From VAYN01 sp964540905 (GTDB lineage: Bacteria; Actinomycetota; Thermoleophilia; Solirubrobacterales; 70-9), in assembly GCA_964540905.1 (NCBI GenBank), contig CAZIOS010000001.1, positions 124,001-188,000 on the forward strand: a stretch of DNA of 64,000 bases, in the 5' to 3' direction. The notes under the pieces were generated by a model. That model had not been told where the DNA came from and ran no database searches. It worked only from the letters and a program-made list of their open reading frames with translations. Below, one piece after another: positions 26,362 through 35,518 of this stretch. Each line of letters starts with the position of its first letter. Position 1 is the first letter of the stretch. The translations under genes were made by a program, and so were the position numbers.

Positions 26362-29300
26362 CTACTGAGTGTCGGCGCTCAATTCCGCACGAACGTCGTG
26401 TTCACGAGCGTCGCGCTCGTAGGACTCGGCCAGCAGTCTCAGGACCCGACCGGTGCGCGGCCACGACGGCGCGGCGCGCCTGGCCCAGTCTCGGTATCTG
26501 GAGGCAATCTCGCGCTCCTGGGTACCGCCGTCGTAGACGCCGCGGCTGGTCACACCACGGCTGTTGACGAGGCCTACATGTAGCCCCGACTCCATGCTGG
26601 TGCTGCCGATCGTCTCGATCAGATCGCGCACGGGCTCGGCGGGCCATATCCCGTCGGCCCCCTCGGGACTCGCCGACAAGGCCTGCCCGATCTGCTCGTC
26701 GCCGATGTCGGCGCGATCCGAGTCGGCGAGTTCGAGCCGGGCGACCCTCACCCACTCGGCGAGCGCCAACCCATCGATGCTGCCGTCCTCGCGCATCCCC
26801 GGCAGCTCCCGCCATCCCTCGAGCACCGACCAAGCGTGCCGAGCCCGTTCCTGCTCGTCGAGATCGAGTTGGCGACGCTTTTCTCCACTGCCCCGGTAGA
26901 CACGGCGGACGAGTTCGACGAAGACGGTAGGGTCGGCCCGCATCGCCGGAAAGAGCGCCCGTGGTCGACGGAAGTCCTCGAGCAGGGTGAAGAACGCGAA
27001 CTCATAGCGGGCAAGGCGCTCGACCGGTGCGTCGGTTTCCTCGAGACGATCAAGGAGAATCCCGACCTCATATCCGGGTGACTGCGAGCCGCTCTGCTCG
27101 AGATCGGTACGCAATGCGGCATCGAGAACCGCTTCGATCAGTTCGGCGTCGACCAACTCCTTCTCCTCCTCGGCACCTTGAAGAGTGGCGGCGAGAAGGT
27201 CGACAGCAACCCATGGCTGATCGCGTGCGAGCAGCTCGCCGGTAGCTCGTCGAGTGTCCGCGCTCCGTATCCCCCAACCCCCGATCTCGACCCAGTAACG
27301 ATCGAGCAACTCGGGGGCCAACTCCTCGAGGATGTCCCAGGTGACGGCGTTCGCGTTGGCAGCGTTGGCGAGGGCGATCCGGCGCTCGGTGTCGGCCGCC
27401 GCGGGGTGTACGAGAGCGTCGCACAACCAGTCGGCGTCCTGCTGCAGTTTGTAGGCGGCCCAGCTGCGGGCAACGTCGCGCAGCGCCAGCACCTCGGAGT
27501 CGAGCCAGCCGAGGAGCTCCGCGGTCAGCTCGTCGGGGTCGAGTTCGCCCAGCGCGAAGCCGATCTGGCCGGGCACCTTGGCACGCTCGGCCAGGGTCCG
27601 CAGGCCTGCCACGGACTCGGTCGCGAGGGTTTCCGTGACAGCCTCGCGGCGGACAGCCGCGAGGCGTTCCGTGTGAGCCCGGAAATCGTCGTCGGGACCC
27701 GGGATGTTAGGCCGCCAGTCGAACAGGTACGCAAAGCGGCCAACGTCGCGGTGCGGCTCGAGACGCTCGGCGAGCGACCGCAGGCGCCCCAGCGGCTCCT
27801 CGGCCATCGACCAGTCTGCATCCGGGAAGCGGGAGTGCCGGGCGGCCTCGCGGTCTATTGCTTCCCACAAGTTGAGGCGCTCCTCAGGGCTGATATTCGC
27901 CTCGGAGACGAACCGCTCGAGGGCCTCAAGCAGCCGCTCGCGCTCGGTCGGCGGCAACGGCCCAAGGCGGGTCGCCAGATCGGACCAGCGGGCGGGATCA
28001 GAGGCGGCAATCGTGACCGCGATGTCGACCAGATGTCCAATGTAGTCAACCCACTCGGCGACCGAGAGGCTGCGGGATTCGGGCAGCCAGTCGCGAAACC
28101 GTGGAGCGCTCGGCGGCGAGGAGATCGCATGGGAACTTGGCCAAAGGCCCTTCACAAGTTCCCACGCGCCCTGCGGCGATTCGCGTCTGATGGCCTTCAG
28201 CACCTCGACTTTCAGTTGCATCGGTGCGGAGGTGTGGCGTATCCAGCCGACGAGGACTGCCCCGAGGCTCGCCAGTGGTCGATTCGAGAGTCGCCCTCCG
28301 GGATCGATCGCGTGCAGTCGAGCCAGCGCGCGGGCGGCGTCGGCAAGATACTCGGGCGTCCAGCAGAGCACCTCGAGCGCCCAGAGCAGGCCGGTGTGTG
28401 GCGAGGAGCCGAAGAGGGCCGAGCTTCGATCGCCGTCCTGGAAGATCCCGGCCAGCAATGGCTCATTGCGGTCGAGGTCAGCGTGCACCGCATCAAGGAA
28501 CGCCTCGGGAGCCGCCTCAGCGAGGAGCGGCAACTGGGAGCTGAGCGAAGCCCAGAGGTCCACCCCGGACGCGTCGTTGGCGGCGGCGAGGACGGCCGTG
28601 ACGAGCGCCCGGGCATGCTCGGGACCGGTGTCGCCGTCGGCCAACCGGACCTCGCCGCTGTTGCCCAGCAGTGCCGCCCCCAGGGCGATCCCGGATCGGA
28701 GCACATCGGAATGGAGCTGGGGTCGCTCGGTCAGGCCGAAGAGGATCCGATCTTCACCGACCAGTCGCGCCCTCGGGTCAACCTCGCCAAGCACCTCGAT
28801 TGCCAGTCGCCTCCACTCCGCGAGGTCGCCGCGGGTCAGGGCATCGCGGAGGATCAGGAAGGCTTGCTCACCGGACGCCAGATGCCATTGCGACCCCGGA
28901 TTGGCAAAGGGCGGATCCTCGCTTGCCCGCCAGGCCAGAAGGATCCGCTCGATCTCCTCCCAGGGCCTTTGGGCGATCGTGCTCACCACGGCGATGTCCT
29001 GCTCGGAGTCGGTCCAGGACCCGAGCAGGACGAGGGGGGCGATCGTTGCCGAGTCGGGCAGCTCCGACCAGCCCGGGCGGGCGAACTGTGGATCGCGAGA
29101 GAGGGAGCGCACGAGCGCCGGCATGCTTCGCCGTGCCTGCGCCGAGAGCGAGTAGGCACAGTCGGAGTCGAGGCCGGCCGCTTCCAGGGCGGCGCTCGCC
29201 GCGGAGCGGTCGGGGCGAGGCAGCTCGATGTGATCGCCAAAGACCGTCGGCTCCCAGCCGAGGGCCAAGATGACGTGATGACCCTCCTCGGTCGCAGCAG

Positions 29301-30330
29301 CAATGTCGGGATCATCGAACAGGGGCAGCAAGGTCATGCTTCCCGGCTGACCACAGACCCGGTGCCAGACGTCCGCCGAGGAGACAAGGAGTGGAGGCTG
29401 GGGGAACTTCCCTTCCCCCAGCAGACGCGCGATCGTGGCCGCGCAGAACGCGAGAGCATCCTCACGCCAAGGCGCCTTGACCGTCAGGAGGTCAGGGCGC
29501 GAGAGGAGGAAATCCGAGAGACGCCCGCTCTCGGCGTCGCGTCCGGCGAGAAACAGATCGGGAGGCAACGGGGGGTCGGTGCGTCGGGCGAAGTGCCGCC
29601 ACCATGACTCGAGGGTCTGGGCGTCCTGCGGGCGGCGACCGAGTTCCTCGGAGATCCAATGGTGCACCGCAGGGGTCTGGGCAAGCCAGCCCTCAAGGTT
29701 GTCGGCGTCGAGGACGCGGACGTCGGCAAAGACGCCGTCCTCTTTTCTTTCAGCGGCCCAAGCCGAGGCCGTGGTCCAGCGCCGCGGGGTTGCGAAGACG
29801 AACGTGAAGTCGGCAGGCTCGAGGCCCGCCGGATCTTCACGGCGCTTCAGGTAGTCGCTCTCGGCCTTCTGCCGGGGCTTGGCGCCGGCCCCGAACTCGA
29901 AGCAGAGACGTCCGTCGGGAAGGAACGAGGCGCCGACGGACCGAGCGAGACCGTCCCAACCCGGCGCAGAGACGCCTGCGCCAGCCCGGACGGCGATGTC
30001 GGTCACACCGTCCGTCCCGGCAAGGAGGCGACGCATCAACTCGGGGAATAGACCTGCCGCCGCGGGCGTCGCCGCCCAAGCACTCAGCTCGGCCGCGTCA
30101 ACCAACTCCGGGCCGATCCTGCGCCGTTCTTCCCCCCTCGCGGGCACCGGCCCATTGCGGCTCTCCCGCAGCCGTTCCACCTCGGATGCGTCGAGACGGA
30201 GGGTGCGCGAGCCCGCCTGCCTCGCCGCGATGAGAACCCCTCCTCTCGCCCAATTGCGCACGGTGTTCTCGTGGACGCCAAGACGACGAGCGGCCTCCCG
30301 CACGCCGATGTACTGAGTCTCGCTTCCCAT
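26362..30330 (-). CDS. Giant HTH-nuclease-like-STAND-like protein, putative defence effector
   Basis: 1322 aa. Residues 1-60 are a MerR/excisionase HTH (YIGVREAARRLGVHENTVRNWARGGVLIAARQAGSRTLRLDASEVERL). Residues about 85-250 resemble a PD-(D/E)xK-like module: GWDGLARS, then LCFEFGAG, then KAESDYLKRREDP, FTFVFATPRRW, VRVLDADNLEGWLAQTPAVHHW. An NTPase-like segment follows (PDLLTVKAPWREDALAFCAA) without a proper P-loop, then about 950 residues of helical repeats. I know this family only as large hypotheticals in defence-rich regions. An inverted repeat covers its start codon, suggesting autorepression by its own HTH. No ribosome binding site is seen, so the mRNA may be leaderless. Confidence 0.8.
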   Translation of the reverse strand: MGSETQYIGVREAARRLGVHENTVRNWARGGVLIAARQAGSRTLRLDASEVERLRESRNGPVPARGEERRRIGPELVDAAELSAWAATPAAAGLFPELMRRLLAGTDGVTDIAVRAGAGVSAPGWDGLARSVGASFLPDGRLCFEFGAGAKPRQKAESDYLKRREDPAGLEPADFTFVFATPRRWTTASAWAAERKEDGVFADVRVLDADNLEGWLAQTPAVHHWISEELGRRPQDAQTLESWWRHFARRTDPPLPPDLFLAGRDAESGRLSDFLLSRPDLLTVKAPWREDALAFCAATIARLLGEGKFPQPPLLVSSADVWHRVCGQPGSMTLLPLFDDPDIAAATEEGHHVILALGWEPTVFGDHIELPRPDRSAASAALEAAGLDSDCAYSLSAQARRSMPALVRSLSRDPQFARPGWSELPDSATIAPLVLLGSWTDSEQDIAVVSTIAQRPWEEIERILLAWRASEDPPFANPGSQWHLASGEQAFLILRDALTRGDLAEWRRLAIEVLGEVDPRARLVGEDRILFGLTERPQLHSDVLRSGIALGAALLGNSGEVRLADGDTGPEHARALVTAVLAAANDASGVDLWASLSSQLPLLAEAAPEAFLDAVHADLDRNEPLLAGIFQDGDRSSALFGSSPHTGLLWALEVLCWTPEYLADAARALARLHAIDPGGRLSNRPLASLGAVLVGWIRHTSAPMQLKVEVLKAIRRESPQGAWELVKGLWPSSHAISSPPSAPRFRDWLPESRSLSVAEWVDYIGHLVDIAVTIAASDPARWSDLATRLGPLPPTERERLLEALERFVSEANISPEERLNLWEAIDREAARHSRFPDADWSMAEEPLGRLRSLAERLEPHRDVGRFAYLFDWRPNIPGPDDDFRAHTERLAAVRREAVTETLATESVAGLRTLAERAKVPGQIGFALGELDPDELTAELLGWLDSEVLALRDVARSWAAYKLQQDADWLCDALVHPAAADTERRIALANAANANAVTWDILEELAPELLDRYWVEIGGWGIRSADTRRATGELLARDQPWVAVDLLAATLQGAEEEKELVDAELIEAVLDAALRTDLEQSGSQSPGYEVGILLDRLEETDAPVERLARYEFAFFTLLEDFRRPRALFPAMRADPTVFVELVRRVYRGSGEKRRQLDLDEQERARHAWSVLEGWRELPGMREDGSIDGLALAEWVRVARLELADSDRADIGDEQIGQALSASPEGADGIWPAEPVRDLIETIGSTSMESGLHVGLVNSRGVTSRGVYDGGTQEREIASRYRDWARRAAPSWPRTGRVLRLLAESYERDAREHDVRAELSADTQ

Positions 30331-30367
30331 GTCTACAGTCTAGCTGATACGCTCGATTGTAGACATT
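30329..30367. promoter_or_regulatory. Inverted-repeat operator at the start of the HTH-nuclease giant
   Basis: ATGTCTACA (30329-30337) and TGTAGACAT (30359-30367) are perfect inverted arms; their inner flanks (GTCTAGC / GCTCGAT) are also partly symmetric. The left arm touches the giant gene's ATG and the right arm precedes the divergent small gene. TACAAT, read toward the giant gene, could be a -10 box. Placement fits repression of both genes. Confidence 0.65.
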
Positions 30368-30387
30368 GGAGGCCGAGAGATGAATTC

Positions 30388-30594
30388 TTGAAGCGAGATC
30401 CGGAAGAAACCAGCATCGCCAGGCGCCGGGGGGAGCGGGAGTTGCTGTTCTGGACGATCCGGCAGGCCTGCTTCGCCGCGTTGCTCGCCGCGGCAACGAT
30501 CTGCGCCGTGGTCTCGCTGCTCGCCGGCGAGTTCGACGGCTCTCATTTGGTCGGACAGCTTCTGGCAAGGGCTGCCGCCTTCCCAGCGGGGTAG
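30388..30594 (+). CDS. Small single-helix membrane protein
   Basis: 68 aa from TTG 30388; the frame is open further upstream but the operator lies there. A charged N-terminus (KRDPEETSIARRRGERELLFWTI) leads to one transmembrane helix (CFAALLAAATICAVVSLLAG). It is divergent from the giant nuclease-like protein and shares the operator. The start codon and the gene itself are tentative. Confidence 0.4.
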   Translation: MKRDPEETSIARRRGERELLFWTIRQACFAALLAAATICAVVSLLAGEFDGSHLVGQLLARAAAFPAG

Positions 30595-30681
30595 ACGGAT
30601 CTCCCTTAGGAATCGCCCCTCACAATTGGACCGAAGGGCCAGAAAGGGTGACAATCGCTGACGTCGTCTCCCGGCGCACAT

Positions 30682-31146
30682 CTAGGCGCCCAGGAGATCG
30701 ACGATCCGGGCCGACCTGACCCCTCGGGGCGTGACCTGCCAGCCGTACATGTCCGGTCCATTCCAGCCGCGGTCGCTCGGCAACAGCAGGATCGCCAGAA
30801 AAGCCTCCAGGTCGGACTCGGCCAGTACTGCCCGGTAGCTCCTCAAGTCCGTCGGGCTCAGCCTCGGTGGACCCCCTGGATGAGTGTGCCAGTCACCGAT
30901 CCATTGCGAGCCGTCGATCCCGTAGGCCGCCTCGGCCAGCCGCTCGGCGTGTTCGAGATCGCGGCAGAACCGGATCGCCGAGCGCTCCGCCTGGGGCCCG
31001 GGATCGCCGACCTGGGTCACCCAACAGCGCCGATCCTTCCAAGCCTCAAAGCCCAAGAGAATCCCGCCCGTCTCCTTGCCGTCGGTTGAGCGCCGGGCCT
31101 CCCTCATCATCATCCGGCGGGCGTGCGCGGGCATCAGGACTTTCAT
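30682..31146 (-). CDS. cap3: CBASS JAB/MPN isopeptidase (Cap3-like)
   Basis: 154 aa JAMM metalloprotease: Glu25 in KETGGILLG and WHTHPGGPPRLSPTD (His87, His89, Ser97, Asp100) form the zinc site. In type II CBASS, Cap3 removes the CD-NTase conjugated by the E1/E2 machinery. Last gene of the operon; its start overlaps the E1 stop by four bases. All catalytic residues are present. Confidence 0.88.
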   Translation of the reverse strand: MKVLMPAHARRMMMREARRSTDGKETGGILLGFEAWKDRRCWVTQVGDPGPQAERSAIRFCRDLEHAERLAEAAYGIDGSQWIGDWHTHPGGPPRLSPTDLRSYRAVLAESDLEAFLAILLLPSDRGWNGPDMYGWQVTPRGVRSARIVDLLGA

Positions 31147-32489
31147 CGCCGGGCGTCCGGACCGCAGGTCGGACAGTCGAGATCCGGTGCGCTCGTCGGC
31201 AACCAGGCGACCGTTCCTGGATGCGCTACACGGTCGAAGGGCGCTGCGTCAGGGATCATCGGTGGGCGGAGGCCGAGTAGCGCGTGGCTCCCCGGGAGTC
31301 GCTGCTCGCGGTGGCCGGCACGAGAGAGCAGGGTGGCGACGACGGTCTTCGCCGCGAAGGCGCCGACCAAGTGAAGGTCGCCGGTGACTGCCGTCGTCGG
31401 CAACTCGCCGACATCGACTCCGTAGTGGCCGAATCCCCGCGACAGCCCGACATGTCCGCCCTGGCGGGAGACCTGGAGGCGCTCTTGGTACTCCGCGAGC
31501 TCGACCCCGAGCTCGAGTCTCTCGGAGAGTCCGTCCCGATTGCACTGTAGGCAGCCGGTCCGTCCGGGTAGGAGCCGCAGGACCTCGCCGTAGGCGCCGA
31601 GATCGAGGATGCAGGCGAGGACCACTGGGCGCCCTGCCGAGAAGGCGAGGTGGCTCGTCATCCGCCGCGAGGCGGGGCCGTCGGTGAAGCAGGCGATCAA
31701 CGAGCTTTCCGAGAACAATCCCCGCATTTGGTTGGCGTCGCGACCCACGTCCGCGATCACCCGCTCGATCGCGACCGAACTGTCGCGTTCCTGCATCAGC
31801 TCGGCGACGGAGTCGACCTTGTACTTGCCGTGGTGTCGGCGGGTGGAGCGATGGCGAGCGAAGTTATGGCTTTCGAGGCGGTCGGGGTCCACCAGTGCGA
31901 AGTTGCGTAGGCCGTAGGCGGCCATCGCCTCGCAGGCCGCGGCGCCGATGCTGCCGAGCCCGATGACAGTCACTTTCTCTTCGGCGATCGCCTGTCGCGG
32001 CCAGCCGATATCGAGCGGCGCCAGCAGGTCGGCGTCGGGGTCGAAGATCTCCAGATCCACGGGCCGGAAGACGTTCTCTCCCTCCCGCATCCAGGCGGCC
32101 CACTCGGTTTGGCCGTCGCGCACGTAGAAGGTCACCACCAAGATCGCCCGTTTGAAGTTCAGCCAGTCGCCTTCGACCTGTTCCTTCAAAAAGTCCACCG
32201 GCGTCGCCTGACCACGTATCGCGTCGCCGCGGCCGCGCTTATGCAGGTCGGCGCTGCCCCGGTACCAGAGGACATCGCCGTCGGCGCCCTTCATCCAGGT
32301 CGCCGAGTCGTGACCTCTCCAACCCTCCTGCAGCGGCCGCTTGATCCCGTTAGGCCCGGTGCTCCAGCTAACCACGTTGTAGACGGAGTCGGCGTCGTTT
32401 CGGGTGACGCCGAGATGGCCCCACTTTTTCCCGCTCGCGGCGATCAGGTCGGCGGCCTGGGCGCTCAACAGCACCATGATCCCCTTCAC
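31143..32489 (-). CDS. CBASS E1-like ThiF-fold activating enzyme
   Basis: 448 aa. Residues about 170-350 are the ThiF/E1 adenylation fold: VTVIGLGSIGAAACEAMAAYG, FALVDPDRLESHNFARH, and a basic KYKVDS helix. Zinc-type CLQC (about 317) and CPTC (about 441) pairs are intact. The first 150 residues (MVLLSAQAADLIAASGKKWG ...) form a separate domain without JAMM residues, perhaps an inactive JAB-like or adaptor domain. Canonical Cap2 is one E2-E1 polypeptide; here the E1 is its own gene overlapping the E2 gene by four bases. Confidence 0.85.
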   Translation of the reverse strand: MKGIMVLLSAQAADLIAASGKKWGHLGVTRNDADSVYNVVSWSTGPNGIKRPLQEGWRGHDSATWMKGADGDVLWYRGSADLHKRGRGDAIRGQATPVDFLKEQVEGDWLNFKRAILVVTFYVRDGQTEWAAWMREGENVFRPVDLEIFDPDADLLAPLDIGWPRQAIAEEKVTVIGLGSIGAAACEAMAAYGLRNFALVDPDRLESHNFARHRSTRRHHGKYKVDSVAELMQERDSSVAIERVIADVGRDANQMRGLFSESSLIACFTDGPASRRMTSHLAFSAGRPVVLACILDLGAYGEVLRLLPGRTGCLQCNRDGLSERLELGVELAEYQERLQVSRQGGHVGLSRGFGHYGVDVGELPTTAVTGDLHLVGAFAAKTVVATLLSRAGHREQRLPGSHALLGLRPPMIPDAAPFDRVAHPGTVAWLPTSAPDLDCPTCGPDARR

Positions 32490-32998
32490 AGCTTCTCCAG
32501 GGCCTCGTCGAGGGTGTCGCTGGCGAACAGCCCGGCAGGGCTCATCGCCTCGATCAGCCCGCGCTCTATGGCCAGGAACTCGATGAACCAGCCGGAGGCC
32601 TTCTCGACCAGGGCGGCGGCGCTCTCGCCGCAGCGCCAGTCACTCGAGTGGAGGATCAGGCAGATCGAGCCGTCACCGTTGACGTGCACCTTCTCCGACA
32701 TCCGCATCTCTGGCTCCGGGACAGGATCGAGGGGGAAGAGAAGCGGGGGCAGGGCGGGGAAGCCCTGCCCAAACACCACTCGAAGCCGCAGCGCCGCTCC
32801 GCCGGTCAGCTTCTCGAGTCCGGCCGGGCGCCTTCGCTCGAACGGCCACTCGGGCGCCAGTCCCTCGAAACCGCCGTTCGGGAAGTGCTCGCCGTCGACC
32901 TTGCGCCACTCCATCTCCGGCGCAAGCCGCGCCATCTCCTGCCGCTCCCAGGCCACCCGACCCGGCTCGGCTTCCAGCCAGGAGATCGACTCACTCAT
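32486..32998 (-). CDS. CBASS E2-like ubiquitin-conjugating enzyme
   Basis: 170 aa from ATG 32998, overlapping the CD-NTase stop by ATGA. UBC-like core: LRLRVVFGQGFPALPPLLFPLD, then VHVNGDGSICLILHSSDW with the candidate catalytic Cys113, followed by a C-terminal helix WFIEFLAIERGLIEA. It would carry the activated C-terminus of the CD-NTase from the E1 to targets. Being separate from the E1 is the unusual part. Confidence 0.82.
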   Translation of the reverse strand: MSESISWLEAEPGRVAWERQEMARLAPEMEWRKVDGEHFPNGGFEGLAPEWPFERRRPAGLEKLTGGAALRLRVVFGQGFPALPPLLFPLDPVPEPEMRMSEKVHVNGDGSICLILHSSDWRCGESAAALVEKASGWFIEFLAIERGLIEAMSPAGLFASDTLDEALEKL

Positions 32999-34005
32999 CC
33001 CTCTTCGACGGTCCGAACCCGGCGCCGGCCGCCGAGCGGAACCGCGGCAGCGGCGGTTTTGCCCGAGGAGCCTCCCTCGCAGCCGCCGGCGGGTTCCGGC
33101 ATTACCTCGCCGAAGAGCTTCTGCCACAGGCACTGAGCCTCTGCCTCCTTGCCGCGCTGGGCAGCGGTCACGGCCCTCGCCGAGAGCTCCGCGGCCTCCT
33201 GCAGTAACGCCTCGGCCTTGTCGCAGTCGAGTCCGGGTTGGACCTCGCCGCAGAGGCCGGCGGGATCGAGGATCGGGTCATGGATGTGCTCCAGCGCCGC
33301 CTGGAAGAACCGGGCCAGGGCGACCGGGCGCTCGGCGTCGGGCAGATGGGAGAGCGCCAATACCTCGGCGGTTAGTCCCTTGATCACCCGGCCGTTGTCC
33401 TTCGACCAGCACTTGAGGACCCGCAGCAAGCCGACGAACTGCCCGTCGCCGTAGCCGTGGTGGCGCTCGAGGACCCTTTCGATCAGATAGGCGGGGTCGG
33501 TCGCGATCCAATCCTCGCTGCTGGTCTCGGGGATCAAGAAGCCGTTCGGCTCTCGCTGGAACGCGGGCACGACGTCCACCGTGAAGGCTCCGTCCTCGCC
33601 GGGGTCGTCGAGGAAGCATTTGACCGCGTGATGCTGAAGGCGCGTGTGGCGGACCCACTTCATGTAGCGACCCGCGTCACCGAAGAGGCCGATCAAGGCC
33701 TCTTCGGTGCCCAGCAGCCGTTTGACCTGATCGCGGGTGTACTCCAGCGCCGCCTTCGCTGACCCCCCCGGCCCACCCCAGTCGGGGTGGGCGGAGGGGT
33801 CATAGACCCAAAGCAGGTCTACATCGTTGATCGGTTCGATCTGGCTGCCGCGGGCTAGGGACCCGGTCGGTACCGATGTTTCGGCGTCAGGCTCCTCACC
33901 GAATGCGAACTGGAACATTTCACGGCGCTGGCGCGCCTCTTCGACCTGCAGAGGGTCGGCGTTAACGTTCTCCTGCATCACATCGAACGCTTCGGTGAGT
34001 GACAT
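32995..34005 (-). CDS. cdnD: CBASS CD-NTase (cyclic oligonucleotide synthase)
   Basis: 336 aa from ATG 34005 (AGGGGGA upstream). Pol-beta nucleotidyltransferase site: GSLARGS (Gly48-Ser49), DVDLLW (Asp61, Asp63) and third acid Asp144 in FTVDVVPAF. The helical C-terminal domain ends in a disordered tail with terminal Gly (RTVEEG), matching the need for a C-terminal Gly in E1/E2-mediated conjugation. The SAVED effector next door suggests a cyclic trinucleotide-type signal. Clade assignment (symbol cdnD) is tentative. Confidence 0.88.
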   Translation of the reverse strand: MSLTEAFDVMQENVNADPLQVEEARQRREMFQFAFGEEPDAETSVPTGSLARGSQIEPINDVDLLWVYDPSAHPDWGGPGGSAKAALEYTRDQVKRLLGTEEALIGLFGDAGRYMKWVRHTRLQHHAVKCFLDDPGEDGAFTVDVVPAFQREPNGFLIPETSSEDWIATDPAYLIERVLERHHGYGDGQFVGLLRVLKCWSKDNGRVIKGLTAEVLALSHLPDAERPVALARFFQAALEHIHDPILDPAGLCGEVQPGLDCDKAEALLQEAAELSARAVTAAQRGKEAEAQCLWQKLFGEVMPEPAGGCEGGSSGKTAAAAVPLGGRRRVRTVEEG

Positions 34006-34016
34006 CTCGTCCCCCT

Positions 34017-35189
34017 TCAGGGAAGTCGCAGTGGGTTCGGGTGGTAGCTGTCCTTGGCCGCCGTCGCCTCGTGGACGACGACCGAGCCGCTGCTGGCGAA
34101 GTTCCAGCCGAGCGCCATCGCCAGGGTCCACGGGCATGCGAGGTAGAGCTGAGTGCTCGTGACGTCGTAGCGCTCTCGCGCCTCGCGGATCGCGCCGACG
34201 ACTGCCGCCGCGAGCAGGTTGATCTCTATCCCTTCGAGGCTCGAGCGCCCGGGTCCACCGCCGGCCGGGAAGACGCCGAGCTCCGCGCGGGCCTCCCCGC
34301 CTCCGCGATGGCGCCGGACGGCATGGCCACACTCGGCGCTGGCGCAGACCTGCACCACCAGCTCGGTCGAGTCGTTCTGGTTCGGGCGCAAATTGAGACG
34401 CCAGCCCTGACGGTCGGCGACAACGCTCGTGATCTCGACCGCGGCACGTGGGTGGTCGGCGACGATCCTCCAGCCGGCCGGCTCGCGGAAGCTGTAGCCG
34501 ACGAGAAACGCCGCCGAGAGGTGAACGTTGCCACTGACTCGAAGGTCTCGGCAATCGGTTCGCGCGCGGAGCGCGGCCTCTACGTCCCGAGCCGCGTCCT
34601 TCAGCAGCTCCGGTTCGATCGGCAGGACTCCGGCGCCGGAGTCCCCGCCGGCCCAGTTCAGGTGAAGCGCCCCGTCGACGGCGAGCGGGAGCTCGTTCCA
34701 GGTATCGACGGCGATCACCGTCGGCTCGCCAGCCACGGTCGCCAGGTAGGAGCCTAGGACCTGGCTTGCGAAGGGCCGGATCTGCACCTCGAAATCGACA
34801 GCTTGGTCGATGAAGATGCCCTGATAGTTGCCTGGGTCGACGCCGATCTCCCGTCTCAGGACCTCGGACTCCTCCGAGCTGACCCCGTCGAAGACTGCCG
34901 TGACGAAGAAGTCACCGTCGCGTTCGATGCGATGACGGACCGCTGCCAGCTCGACGCTCTTGATGAACCACGAGTCGATCACGGCCTCCGTGAAGTAGAG
35001 GACGCAGCCGCAGGAGAGGTCGCGCAACGCATCGGCGGCGACCACCTCGTTCAGGCCTCCGGCCCCGAGCTCTCGGACGTCTCGCCACACCGGAATCCCG
35101 CGTAGCCTCATTTCGCGGTCGAGGATCTCCACTCGTGTGGGCGCGACTCCGTCAACCCACCGATAGCTGAGGAAGATCGGTGAGACCAT
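34017..35189 (-). CDS. TIR-SAVED effector of CBASS
   Basis: 390 aa. N-terminal TIR domain: PIFLSYRWVDG, RGIPVWRDVRELGAGG, and SWFIKSVELAA with Glu80 as the candidate NADase residue. The C-terminal SAVED domain (about 190-390) senses cyclic oligonucleotides: LHLNWAGGDSG, INLLAAAVVGAIREARERYD, TQLYLACPWTLAMALGWNFASSGSVVVHE. On signal binding, TIR-SAVED proteins assemble and deplete NAD+. First gene of the operon, 11 bases before the CD-NTase start. Confidence 0.9.
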   Translation of the reverse strand: MVSPIFLSYRWVDGVAPTRVEILDREMRLRGIPVWRDVRELGAGGLNEVVAADALRDLSCGCVLYFTEAVIDSWFIKSVELAAVRHRIERDGDFFVTAVFDGVSSEESEVLRREIGVDPGNYQGIFIDQAVDFEVQIRPFASQVLGSYLATVAGEPTVIAVDTWNELPLAVDGALHLNWAGGDSGAGVLPIEPELLKDAARDVEAALRARTDCRDLRVSGNVHLSAAFLVGYSFREPAGWRIVADHPRAAVEITSVVADRQGWRLNLRPNQNDSTELVVQVCASAECGHAVRRHRGGGEARAELGVFPAGGGPGRSSLEGIEINLLAAAVVGAIREARERYDVTSTQLYLACPWTLAMALGWNFASSGSVVVHEATAAKDSYHPNPLRLP

Positions 35190-35518
35190 CGGCTAAAGGC
35201 CCCGTCCCGGCGTGTGTTCGCCAGCGTCGTGAGTCCGTCCCCGCTGATTTATAGGGTTTAAAGACTCTGCTGTTTCTTGGGTAGCTGCGTATGGCATGGC
35301 ACGAGAACTTCCAACGCTCTCACCCTGGCCGGACGCATAATCTCGCTCCCAGACGCCCAAAATGCGGACTTCCAGGCGGCGGTCCGCTGACTTCCGGAAG
35401 TCAGCCGTGCGACCCCTCGCAAGCGGAGCGGGGCGCTCAGCTGGAAACACCCCATTGTCAAAAACCGCTCAATTAAGCAACGGTCGAGGCAGCCGGCACA
35501 GCCGTGCCAACTTCGAAC
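35190..35518. promoter_or_regulatory. CBASS upstream region with a 20-bp palindrome
   Basis: About 330 bases without a convincing gene. It contains the perfect palindrome GCTGACTTCCGGAAGTCAGC at 35386-35405. The stretch TTTATAGGGTTTAAAGACT near 35250 is AT-rich and could hold the CBASS promoter on the minus strand. Confidence 0.5.

Noticed and set aside
27178..29607. 809-codon open frame on the plus strand
   Set aside because: Antisense to the 1322-aa giant gene; high GC leaves long stop-free shadow frames. Composition is Gly/Arg/Gln-rich without motifs.
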